Assembly (NCBI GenBank): GCA_015499995.1
Contig: JADNRV010000282.1
Span: forward strand, 1-62,725
DNA from: Flammula alnicola
Taxonomy: Eukaryota > Basidiomycota > Agaricomycetes > Agaricales > Strophariaceae
Direction of reading: 5' to 3'
DNA: 62,725 nucleotides
Numbering within the stretch: the first letter of the stretch is position 1; the number at the start of each line of letters is the position of its first letter. Position numbers and translations under genes: made by a program. This document shows positions 10,908 through 21,425 of the stretch, one piece after another. The notes beneath the pieces are model-generated. The model did not search any database. It had not been told where the DNA came from and saw nothing but the letters and a program-made list of their open reading frames with translations.

Positions 10908-13417
10908 CGTTGCTGAGGGCCTTTTACCGTATAACCTGCAAACCGGAGAGGAGGAGGAGAGTGCAGAGGTGGAGAGGAGAAAGGGAGGTCACCAAGGCGC
11001 TCTCATCAAACGAACCCCTGGCTTGTTTGATTATTAAATAAGACATGCATCCAGCCCTTCTTTATTTTCGGCTATTTCCGGTACTGCCGACAATTCTTCT
11101 TTTTGTGCTTCCCTACATCCGAGTGCCATGACCACCTGAGCATCAACGGCGCGAACTTGCACCGCGTTCATTCCGATGAAAGATATTCTCAAGACAAGGC
11201 AGGCAAGCAAGACTGCGACTGCTACAAGCAAGCACAGGCAGCCTCTAGGTCGGGAAGGAGACCACATGAGACACCACAGCATATCATCATCGCCGTCATC
11301 ACACGGGGATATATGTTCGCCGCAATCTTTTCTCCATCTACGCAATCTTTCATAATCTCTCCATTCGCCCGGTGCTTTCTCTTTCCCATCTACCTCTGAC
11401 ATCAGAATGATGGCCGGGACCGTCCCCGACTCCCGAACCCACCGTATCATCGTGCCCATCTACATCTGTCCATCCTCGACAATTCATCTGTGATTTACAC
11501 TCCGGACTAAAAACAACTTTCTCGTTGTGCGTAACTACTCTGGCTACCGGGACCTCCGTTTCCCGCTCACATCCTCCACTATCGCATTATGCCTATTTTC
11601 TCGCTCAATAGGTTCCATGAAAATGATAAGCTATTCAAGCGCAACGCTTAAATAACATCTGGCTCTACTCTCTCATGCTCAGCAGCTCACGGGCCCGGCT
11701 CTCTGTGCACCGTCTGGCATCCGTTGGCCAACTCTCAGGATCGTCACCGCGACTCTTCTCGTTTTAGCCTCTTTTTTCCCACTGCGGTTGAGCACTGAAT
11801 AAAAACAACGTTCCCTAACCTCTGGTGTTTATAAGTAGACGCTCTCACTCGCTCTCCCTCCCTCCGGATCCATCCTTTCCTCGAGAGACCCAAACGCTAG
11901 GTTATGAATTCGATCTCAGCGTTTTACATGTACACGGATGCTCCGTCGACGGACGTACCGGACGACCAATCCCCAAGCTCCACGTCTGCACGCACCCTCC
12001 GCCCAATTCCCCTTCGCCGTTTCTCCCCTTCTCCGTGTCTCCCCTTCTTTGGCTGGCTTCCTTCTCGAGCATAATCCCAAGTTCTGAACCACGAGTTTGT
12101 CTACTTATTCGGATTCCAGTCCTATGTACAGTAAGGCCATTTCTAATCCCCGCTGGCTCTTCAGCTTCCGAGCCCTCTGGACCATGTGCGTTCTTTCGCC
12201 GTCTAGGCCATCACAAACACCGTCCTTTCCTTGGATCGGAATCCACGGATGCGCGGCTACACGGCCCCCCTCCCCCTCTTCAGCCTCGGTCCTCCATCCA
12301 TCTCGTCCACCTACATAGTCACTACTCACTACTGCCCTCCAGTGGATTCTGCCATTGGTCATATGCATCGTGCTAGCAGGTCGCAGCGTGTAGCATTGCA
12401 GGTTCGCACTTTGCACGTACTGTATCTTGTTGCTGCCCCGTCCCGCCGGTCCGTGTATCCGTCCAAGTAGAGATGTCTCCGCCGCTGCAGGACTTTACAT
12501 ACATAGCTCAAGTCATCATCGACCCACGAGTAGTTGGACTTGTGCGGCCCTTCCCGCTACTTATTCGACGCACGGCAGCCTTGATAACCCACTCCAATCG
12601 CGAATGGGTTTTCGGAGCGGGTTGTGTGTACCCCCTCACAGCCTCAGGCGACGATGTGCTAGAATCTTATGCGCCGAGGCTGGGTTGTGGACCTCTCAAC
12701 TTGTCCTCCCTCGACCCGCACTTGATCTCATCCTCGTCATGCTTCTATTCGGATACTTATCAATGTATAAATACTCGATGTAAAGATGTTTCTATTATAA
12801 TGAATGCTCTGTGTTGTGTTCATCGGGAGAAGGTCTTCCTTTTTTTTCTGCCATCAAGCTGGGCGAAGGAATTCTGGTGGATTCTTAACTCCGAGGTTCA
12901 TCCGCAAAATACAATGTCAAAACACCAAGTAAAATAAATATGCATGCGTCGCGGTGTCGTTCGGGCTACCGTTTTTGATGACGCCTTCCAGTCCGGATGG
13001 AGTCTTTGGCACGACCAGGACCCGGAGGCTGAGGTTATTTACCTACATATACTATAGTACTGTAGCGGGTTAACGAAAACATGGAGGATCCCGATGTTAG
13101 CTCACTTTCCAAGCAACCAATAATCTTGTGAGTATGAGCAATGACTTGGGGCGAGGCCTGTTCAACTCAAACCGAACACAAAATTGCCAATATTGCCTCA
13201 TCTTGAAGGCATGGATGACTCGGTGGGTAAATGCATCCGAATAGATCCAAGGAGACGATTCAGTTTCAATCTATGATGGAATGAAGTCAAAGAAACGCCC
13301 ACAGCTTGAAACTCACGAGCGCATGCTGGCCTTTCGTTCAAGACCTTTCTCTTAGATTTGGATTTTGCTCCTATTTTCGTTACGCAGTCAATACGCAGTA
13401 CTAGTATGTTGTAAGGT
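10908..13417. other. Long region with no supported gene
   Basis: A minus-strand frame at 11459-11034 (141 codons) has one hydrophobic segment but no recognisable family and I do not call it. Around 11818-11835 a TATA-like 'GTTTATAAGTAG' precedes C/T-rich DNA, as at a fungal transcription start, but no convincing protein follows to 12950. About 13340-13380 resembles 19425-19460. The palindrome described at 13418 closes the region. Confidence 0.45.
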
Positions 13418-13433
13418 CTTAGACATGTCTAAG
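13418..13433. promoter_or_regulatory. Perfect 16-bp palindrome upstream of the truncated protease copy
   Basis: CTTAGACATGTCTAAG equals its own reverse complement and lies about 127 bp before the ATG at 13560. The intact paralogue has CTTAGACAGGTCTAAG at the matching place (21323). Conservation between copies may just reflect common descent, but the symmetry suggests a dimer binding site. Confidence 0.4.
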
Positions 13434-13559
13434 TAATGTTTATGTCAGCCCCTACTTATAGCGTACTCAATTTCTCCTCTTGTCCCTCTCTTCCTCCAGT
13501 GACTCTCACCACTGCGCATTTCGTCTCTACCTGCATCGCGCTCGCCATAGCTGACAGAC

Positions 13560-14117
13560 ATGAACCCTTTCTCGGGCCTCAGCCTCAACAGTTCCCCCGC
13601 CACGGGAGATATCCCCCCGCCGCAGAACTCTCAGTCCCCTACGCTCCCGCCCCCTCCGTCCGAGATGGAGGCCAAGTACTACTACGCCGGCCTGCCATCT
13701 ACCCCAGCCCTGGTCGCGCGCACTGGCACCAATCCATGGAAGGCGCCCACAGGCCCAGAGGCGTACCGGAAAACCAAGGAGCTCCGCCCCGTCGGCACCC
13801 ACGCGCTCAAGGCGGTCTGGGAAGACGACCTCGCTCCCAAGCTCCACGCCCTTCTGCAGTCGATGAAGGTGAAGTGGACGAGCACCGACGTCGTGCGCAT
13901 CGCGAACGCCGGGGAGCCTTCCAGTTCCACACCTGTCACACTCTGGATTGGGGTCGTGCCTGGCTCGCTCAAGGGCGATGAGGGCGTTGTTGTGGTGTCT
14001 AAGTGCCGCGAGCTTCTTGGAGAATACGGTATCGCTGATGTCGATGTTGAGATCCGCGAGTCGGTCGTTACCCGCTGGGGCACCCCACATCCATCTACTC
14101 TTCCGACTCGACCGTAG
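13560..14117 (+). pseudogene. Truncated copy of the trypsin-like protease gene at 21426
   Basis: The first about 175 codons match the intact gene ('YYAGLPSTP', 'VKWTSTDVVRI', 'VDVEIRESVVTR'), with a different, Pro/Ser-rich N-terminus starting at the ATG at 13560. Small deletions then shift the frame and a stop follows at 14115-14117. Homology continues past the stop to 'GAGGGTAC' near 14200, then jumps straight to the DNA that follows the intact gene ('TTGACC...', about 23237 onward). The whole peptidase domain (about 1.2 kb) is therefore gone, and the junction shares the bases TAC with both sides. A short protein of the N-terminal domain could still be made, but no catalytic residue remains. 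Confidence 0.8.
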
Positions 14118-14579
14118 TAGATGTCCGCGAACCTCTTACCACTTACCACTACGCTCGGTTTCCCCATCTGTGCCCAGGGGCCTATGCCTTGGACTGAGGG
14201 TACTTGACCTTTTGTGATGTACTACTACTTGACCTTTTGCGACGAAATGATATTGTGAATTTGTGTGTTTTAACTTACGTGCGATGGACTGAAGCGCGAT
14301 GTCTAGGTAAGGTCGACTTGGGCACTTAGTACAGTACTCTAGATGCTTAGAGCTGCCGGGGACTTCAAGTTGTCTCTCGTGATTAGCGGCTTCGAATACA
14401 ACTTCTCTATTGACGACGTCTCTGTTGACGACTTCTCTGTTGACGATTTTGCCGCCGTGACTCACTTACAATTGCCTAGGACTGGAGCGTAATATTTTCG
14501 AACGACGAGATTATGTACAAATTGCATAGCACGGAAAGCCATAGGTCCTTCTACTGGCAGCGCGATCGTAACTTCCTCC
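14118..14579. other. Downstream DNA shared with the intact protease gene
   Basis: About 14200-14465 matches 23237-23465 closely ('AAATGATATTGTGA', 'GATGGACTGAAGCGC', 'GATTAGCGGCTTCG'). Here a 'TTGACGAC' unit is repeated three times near 14410-14450 where the other copy has it once. No gene. Confidence 0.6.
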
Positions 14580-17227
14580 TCAAACTATGTCGGGCGGTTC
14601 TGGTATGGAATAATCGTCCTCTTTCGGTGGCAGGTCTCTGCGTCGAGCAGGACGATCGATTTCATCGTCTGTGATCATCTGGGGGCCGAGTGGTGGTTGT
14701 GCGCCAATGCCTGATTGCTCATTCGCAAGTTGTACCGGATGCGATGAGCTTTCGGAGCCGTCGGTTATATTTGAAATCGGAGAGTCGGGAAGGATGGTAG
14801 TCTGTCGAGGAGCATCTCCGAGCGCGTATCCTTCAGGATTGTCCATATGATGGCCTGAAGTTTGACCAGCCGCATTGTTGTCGGACTGTATGTCAGGGAA
14901 GTCCAAGAATGCCCACCACTCGTCATCGGTAAAGTCAGGGATTCCCAGCCTCTTTTGTAGTGCGGCAGACTTGCGCGGGTCCATATTTTGCCTGTATTGG
15001 CGCAGAAGCAACAAAATGCCTTGCTTGACAGACCGAGATAGTATAGACTCCCAATCTACGTACCGAGAATACACCCGGAGGTAAATTGCAGCCATATAAA
15101 ACAAAAGATCTCTTTCGAGTGTTACTCCATTTGAGAAACACCTGTTCAATTGCACTATTATAGAGTTCAGAGTCGAAAGCTTTGCAGGTTCGTATTGCAT
15201 ATCCGTTGCCATCTCCGTAAAGTAAGGAAGATATGGATGTACTTGGAAATGTTTCACTGTGTCCAGTTCAACTTCTGCTGTGTTTTGAGATCCGGCGACT
15301 TCGAATAATGATTCAAGGATTAGAGTGGCCTGGTCAGATATTTCTAAAAGGGAACATGTATTTGTTAGTATGTTTATAGTGGGCTGGTAGTATTTCTGTG
15401 CTTACCCCGGTCATACTTGGCATGCGCAACCAGCCCGGCCTCGGATGCCCATCTAGGTACTAGGTAGGTCCATCTTGAGGTGGTCTGCATTAGAGAAGTG
15501 TCCACGCATTCACGGAACAGATGGTCTGAATTTGGTTCAAGGGCATGCAATAATCGCTCGTTCATTCCATTGAGCTTCTCTAGGTGGCATTGACCCATCA
15601 ATCGGATATGTAGTTCTTGAAAATGAGGAATAAGTTCTTGAGGCATGTGGCGCAAAGTATGGATAAAAGTAAATGCATTTTCGTCGCGTAGCATTCCTTG
15701 TTTCGCCTCAGCAAGAAAACCAGTGACAAATAGATAGGGCCTGGAAAGCGATTTCCCGTGTGTTAAAATAGTCTGGAGATATTGAGAATGAGCGGGATTG
15801 GTTCCATAGATTTTGAATGAGTTTGAAGTGAGCTCTTGAACACAATGGTACATCGTGAGGCAGATAGAGTTTTGAGCTGAATGCTCTTCCGCGACTAATT
15901 GAATACCCGTCGTGGAATCGTAGAAGAAGACAGTATCGTCGCCTATATCGTAATCGGCCAAGCGCCCTGGGCCAGGAATTTTGACATGTTCAAGTTCCCG
16001 CTGGTAAATCCTCCAGCTGTATCGATCACGAAAATGCATGAATGAGCGTTCAACAGATAACCAGTTGCTTCTGATAGTTGTGTGCTTTTTAAAATAGAGA
16101 GAGAGATAATGAATCCCTTGCAAACATGGAATTAGAATTGTGTCGTTGAATAATAAAGGTGCTCACGAGGTTTGGCTCGGAGGGCATACGTAATGTACCC
16201 ACGAACGGAATCAAAACCGTCACGGACTCGATAGATGCCTGTAAGAACGACCAACGATTGTGGCGACCTGTATGGGCACTGCGATGGAACTCTTTCACGA
16301 AGAGGCAGGACCTTAGATGCAAATAACTGGATGGTCGGGAGTGTCGTCGTAGCCACGGAAAAGATGAGGGGAAGCCCTATAACAGCAATGACAGGAGCGG
16401 CGACTCCAAGAGGTGCAACTGACAGTAAGAAGTCGACCAATCCCATCAAGAACAGCGCCAACGCCACCTGAAGGAGGATAGGCAATGCGGAGAATATCCC
16501 AGGGACATGCCATCGCTCGAGGCCTTCAGTACGCATATGGAACATCGCAAATTTGTCCCTGGGAACCATAGTAACTGGATATCGCAAGTGCTCCCTAAGC
16601 CACTGGAGCCCCACTGTCCAACGAGTACGGTAGTGAGGCTAAGTACGAGGCTGATGAACCAGAGTACGTTCACTCGAGAAGTGGATACCGGAATCGGGGA
16701 GACAGGAATTGGAGAGGATTATTGGTTGACGTGGTTCCAGTCGAAGAGTTGTTGATTCCGGGGCTATCCAGACGGGCTGCGATGTGCGAGAGTAAGAAAA
16801 TCATTGCGTCGTTCGGGTCCTGTTTAAGTCCTTTGTACGATTCAATAATGAAAGCCGTCACGACGGCAGAGAAAAGGCCAGCCTGTATAGTTCCTAAGGA
16901 CCCGAAGCTTCGAAGGATATTAAACGAACACTCACGAAAATCAGTAAATTCTCAACTTCATCCTTCCATGCATCACATTGTTCCTTGTCCCTCTTCAGCA
17001 TAGGTTGTAGTAGTTTATCCCAAGGATCTCCTTCTTCCTGAGGGGGAGCAAACTTGTACGGATCACCACATTTCCATAACTTGGGTTTCTAATAAATCGC
17101 ACCGCAGCAATCAATATCAGGATCTCAAAATTTGCAGACCGATTTCTTCACTTACCTCTGCACTAGTTGACAAACTTGGGTCCTCTTGGCGTTCATTTGT
17201 ATTCGGGATGGGTGGAGTGGACGACAT
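14580..17227 (-). pseudogene. DUF6535-type membrane protein gene with apparent frameshifts
   Basis: Recognisable pieces in order: exon 17227-17156; exon 17088-16936 with 'DPWDKLLQPMLKRDKEQCD'; exon from 16882 with 'AGLFSAVVTAFIIESYK'; then 'VNVLWFISLVLSLTTVLVG', 'LQWLREHLRYP' and several hydrophobic segments to about 16165; a middle exon about 16080-15406; and a last exon 15343-14580. The order AGLFSA, LWF.SL.LSL, QWLR is the hallmark of the DUF6535 proteins common in mushrooms (function unknown, N-terminal membrane domain). The frame breaks twice: between 16725 and 16675, and at 16613-16616 where one base seems lost between VLVG and VGLQWL. No intron of sensible length repairs either break, and the junction near 16130-16165 is also unclear. 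Either a recent pseudogene or base-call errors. Confidence 0.65.
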
Positions 17228-17689
17228 GCTTGCGCGGGCTTTTCGTTTCCTGTTTTGTTTGTGGTCGATGGCGGGTTGTTTGTGGGAACATGGGAACATG
17301 GAGGCAGTGTGTGGCTGTTCCTGAAAAGTTCGATGTCCAAACTCTTGCACAGACCAGCACTAAGCCAGCACAGACCCCGACAAGCTTGAGACCGATAATG
17401 CTCAGATAGCCTAGGTGAGTCAGATAATCCTAATCTTTCTGTTTGTAAAAGGACATCATATTTATCGGAGTCTGACCTATTCTCGACTTCAGGTGCTGTT
17501 CAATTTTTTACTAGTCTCGTCCACGCTGCCTCTATTTCGACGAACAAACGATGCATGGCTCGAGAGCCAAGTCGCGATGATGCTCATGCATCTCCAAGCA
17601 ATGGCCATCATTACTGATCTAGTGGATTGGCTTCTTTGCCCTCCTCGACCAATTCTCCAACACGAAAACCTCCCTCTCCAGCTGAAACA
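17228..17689. other. No supported gene
   Basis: Upstream DNA of the DUF6535 gene; an alternative, longer N-terminus for that gene could start at 17350 but has no support. Nothing else seen. Confidence 0.4.
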
Positions 17690-18660
17690 ATCCTGGGCCA
17701 ATTCGAAAACAACATTGAATAAAGAGACTACGTCGTGGCTATGTGTTTGGTCGAGTGGGAACGTCAGCCCGCGCTTCTGGTTGCACCGTCAATGATACTC
17801 CAAAGATGATAAGTGCCTGTGGCACCAACTTGCGAAAAGGAAACGAATCGGTCGCCCTATCAGTAGCGAGATTGGAGATTGAGGATGGTGTAAATGAGGA
17901 GTTCTAGTGTTCAACGTGCGGAGGACAAATCACGCTATCGCGTTGTCTAGGCCGACTCTAGCCACTATGTCGTATTAGTAACGTCAATTCAGGAAGAACC
18001 AAGACGCGTCAACATCCGTACGAATACGTGCTTGTTCGTTGTCCATGTAATACCGACTAGCCTCTCAAGGATCCTTGCGCATCGCATTGCATCGCATACA
18101 GGGAGGACGAGGACATGTTCGGGAATCGGCTCGAGTTTGACTGTGAGGACGTCGAGGCCCACATCTGCACACGATCACAGACAAAAGCGGTGGCGACGGC
18201 TAAGAAATCGTCTACATCGGCCCCAATTTTCCACCACCAGTCACGATATCTGAAAGTCTCTGTCTCCAGCTCCGACAAGCTCCGGTCAACTCGCAAATGA
18301 TGGTGAAGAAAGAGACTACCTCGTGTGATTATGACTGTGGGACAGTCTACCCTTGCGCCCAGCCGCACCATCGTTAGAAGCTGGTCGTGGTGGAATGTTC
18401 ATGTCAGACGCAGAGTGTGGAAGGTGACGATTGCCTCACCGATGGCAAACAGCGAGGCCTAGTGTGCGATCATCCAACGTAAGTCCCTTGTTTCCTCGTT
18501 CTTCTTGCCTGGCATCTGACGGGTTCGTAAACTTAGTGCAGGCACTGTATGGGACTGATATGCCTGTATTAATGGCGAAGATAATCCATGTCAAGATATT
18601 ATTTCCGCAGACCGACCTCGCATGCGCCAGTATCAGAAATGCACACTGTCCATGATTTAT
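17690..18660 (+). pseudogene. Inverted, decayed remnants of the one-TM gene family
   Basis: Two pieces match the intact minus-strand gene at 10060-10907, here on the plus strand. At about 17700-17790 'ANSKTTLNKETTSW' matches 'ADSKTVVKQETTTW'. At about 18298-18655 a second piece has 'VKKETTS', then after a frame change 'WDSLP', 'GRGGMFMSDAECGR' and, after an intron with GTAAGT and TTAG|TG, 'LYGTDMPVLMAKII'. Frame changes and stops separate the pieces, so no full protein is possible. Two overlapping copies of the same part of the gene suggest at least two duplication events. Confidence 0.65.
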
Positions 18661-19545
18661 GGGCTTGTTGGCAACGATGATTGTTTGTTTTCATTCACCG
18701 TATACCCATCCGCCTTTCCCATTTGCCGCATTCACTTCATTCTGCCTACCCATCACCCATCGGATATCACATACCAAGTCATATTCAACATACGATGGCC
18801 TACAATATGAAATCCATTCACCAAGCTGTATCGAATTGGAGGAACGTAGATACGAAAAATGCATGAAAAGAACATCATCGCCTGTCCTTCCATCTCTTCC
18901 CATTCATCCGCCGTCGCAACAGCTCACACCCGTCTTGCTCGTACATCTGGACTATCTCTATCTATTATCCAAAGTGGATAGCTGCCGGTGGTATTCGCCT
19001 TACTTTCATGCCGTCGTCATCATCGCTGTCGGACAGTCTTTTTTTTCTTCTTTCTTTTCTGGTTGATATCCATTATTCCTTTATGCACTTCATTTGCTTG
19101 GTTTCGTACTCATACCTCGGATATTTTATTTGGTCCTACTTTTCTATCTCTTCCTTATCCCATCCCCGTGTTGCTTATGTTCTATCTATTCCCTTTATCT
19201 TATATTGTTTCTCTCTACTTCACTTATTCTATTTAAACTGCTTGGGTCTGTTCTTGGCTTCGTATTTATACCCCGAGAACTTCTCGCTGCCGTGCATGAA
19301 GATGCTTTTTTGTTCTTTTTTCTCTTGTTCTTGTTCGCGTTCTCGGGTTCGCTTTCATTACCTATTCGTTTTTCGCCCGCGGAGTTTCGAGTTGGTTTTT
19401 TAAATGGCTTCAATCTGGCTCGATACCTTCTTCCTGGATTTGGATTTTCTCCTATTTTCGTTACTCTTTCTATTTATTTTTCTTTCAGCTTCTGTCTTCC
19501 ACGCATTCGATGAGGCGCCACACCATGAGCGCCTCACTCCGCATC
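18661..19545 (+). repeat. Inverted duplicate of the region downstream of the 10060 gene
   Basis: Read forward, this stretch resembles the reverse complement of about 10050-8450: 'TTGCCGCATTCA' then a run of CATC/CATA motifs, then T-rich DNA, then 'GGATTTGGATTT' near 19440 against the same motif near 8540. Divergence is considerable, with many indels. No gene of its own. Confidence 0.55.
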
Positions 19546-19825
19546 TTCTTTGGGGCATGTAGGCGCCGAGGGAACGTCCTGGACATTGCACTGCTGAGCA
19601 GAGCTGGATGATTCTCGTCCGTTTAAGACTGTGGGCGTTATCAGGTCTACCTAGCGCTTCATGACCCGAAGAGAGGAATGGAAAAATATTTTACGAGAAT
19701 GAGCGACGAGATTCATGCATAGCTCGGCAAACTATAGGAGTACATGCCCATACCATGTTCCTTGCTACTCTGAAGTATGCTTATAGTGGGCTCGTAGCAT
19801 TTCTGTGCTTACTGGATCATGAACG

Positions 19826-20601
19826 CATGGAATGAATGTCCGAACTGTCTGAGAGAAGGCCACAGAATCAACGCCAACGCCAAGTAGTAGATGACTTCTA
19901 TAAAGCATACTACACAAACATGATACACTTATTCGAGAGAAAACCAAGGCTGAGAAACAACCTCACTCGTTGTAATCCTATCCTGTGGCCGAGAGCGCAA
20001 CGTCAAGTTCTCCAGCAAGTCCCCAAGAAGTTGAATTTCGACCTCGACCAACCTCCTTCCAGGCCGTTCCATCATCGCCAGTCGGCGGTGGTACGTCTTA
20101 ACTACCAATACTCGCCAACTTCTGCGTGATGGACGTCTTCTCCACAGGCAGCAACACCTGAAGCTCACGAGCCATAGGCTTCCCGTCCTCGTCGAACCAC
20201 AGGTGATGATTCTCGAACATGCCCCACCATGGCTCTGGCAGCTTCCCGAGTGTCGCCACAATCTCCTTGAAGACCTCGTCGGCCCCTCCCAGGAAGGCCT
20301 CGAAAAGGGGAAATCCCGCACGGATTTCAAAGATCGTGCAAGCCAGTGCCCAAACATCGAACGGCATACCTATCCTTCCCTCGAAACGAGCTTCCGGGGA
20401 CTGATAGTGGGGCACAGTTGTTGGCTTGTAGTCTGTCAGGGGATGGGAACTGGAAAAAGATTGGCCGAAGTCGATGAGTAGGATGTCTTCTTGAAGCAAG
20501 CTAGAGTTGGTCAAGCATGCATTGTCGTGGGCGCAACGAGTTCTGCAGGTGCGTGATGTCCTGGGGGACTGTAGTTGCGAGTTTCGATTGCTTCGGTCTC
20601 T
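19826..20601 (-). pseudogene. Interrupted copy of the SRPK-like kinase gene (3' part)
   Basis: The minus strand matches the C-terminal lobe of the intact kinase at 24055-25412: 'LLIDFGQSFSSSHP', 'PEARFEGRIGMP', 'DVWALACTIFEIRAGFPLF' and 'WWGMFENHHLWF'. The frame closes early after 'LASIGS' where the intact gene continues. At 20601 homology breaks and resumes at about 21248-21322 with a decayed piece of the 'TSNILF' exon, so about 650 bp of foreign DNA splits the copy. The N-terminal lobe is absent. Confidence 0.75.
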
Positions 20602-21247
20602 GTTCGTCAGTCGATACGATCATCGCGGTCGCCATCGACAGAAAGTCAAACTCGCAGAGGCCTTAAAACCTGGAGGATCCCGTCAAACTTTGACCTAGCT
20701 TCAGTAAATGATAAACTTACAATGGAAAACCTCGCCAACAACCATAATTTCATCGAGAAAGTCGGGAAATTGCTGGGATGAGTTTCAGAGACTTTCAACA
20801 TGTGGACTGAGCGACGAGCGTGTCGTGTCTTGGAGTTGGACGCCGCGTGTGCAAATATTCCCACGATTAAGTATTGGTGGAGGGAAAGGGCAAAGAAAAT
20901 ATTCTCAAAGTCAAAGTCTATAGGTCACTTGAAAATTCAGGGAGACGCAAAATATACAAGTAACTGATTAGGAGAGCGAAAGGGTGCAAATGGTATTTTT
21001 ATGGCCAGAATACATATTGCGTGTCAGCTTGAGTCAGTTAACGACGATCCAGATATCCACCCTTAGACGATCCTTCTCCTATCCAACTTGTTGCTGGGAT
21101 GAAAATGTGTTCAAAGGTTGATATCAACGAGGGTTCAGCTAAGAGCGATGATGCCGTCTAAAGAGCGGTGGTATGCATTTCCTTCCGAACAGAAAACAAA
21201 AGGTAAGATTTTAAATAGGCGCTCACTGAAGGAGTTGTTGGTGCAGC
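20602..21247. other. About 650-bp insertion in the kinase copy
   Basis: This stretch has no counterpart in the intact kinase gene. I see no clear terminal inverted repeats or target duplications at its ends and no recognisable protein, so its origin is unknown. Confidence 0.45.
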
Positions 21248-21322
21248 AGCTGGCCGAGGTTCACTATCTGACCAGTTTGGATGTTTTCAGTGATGCAGAA
21301 GTGACGTTGGGTGTTGGAAGGT

Positions 21323-21338
21323 CTTAGACAGGTCTAAG
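21323..21338. promoter_or_regulatory. Near-palindrome upstream of the intact protease gene
   Basis: CTTAGACAGGTCTAAG has perfect 7-bp inverted arms around AG and lies about 88 bp before the ATG at 21426. It matches the perfect palindrome at 13418 upstream of the truncated copy. Confidence 0.4.
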
Positions 21339-21425
21339 TAATATTACAGTGTCAGCCGTACTTAATTTCTCGTCTTGTCCTCTTCCTCCATTGATCACCA
21401 CTGCTTTCGCGAGAGCTCTTCCCTT

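Noticed and set aside
11825..12376. 183-codon Pro/Ser-rich plus-strand frame
   Set aside because: Composition follows the C/T-rich DNA; no recognisable domain or splice structure.
16613..16675. A 60-nt intron joining the two DUF6535 frames
   Set aside because: It would delete the conserved 'LWFISLVLSL' membrane segment and still leave the wrong phase.
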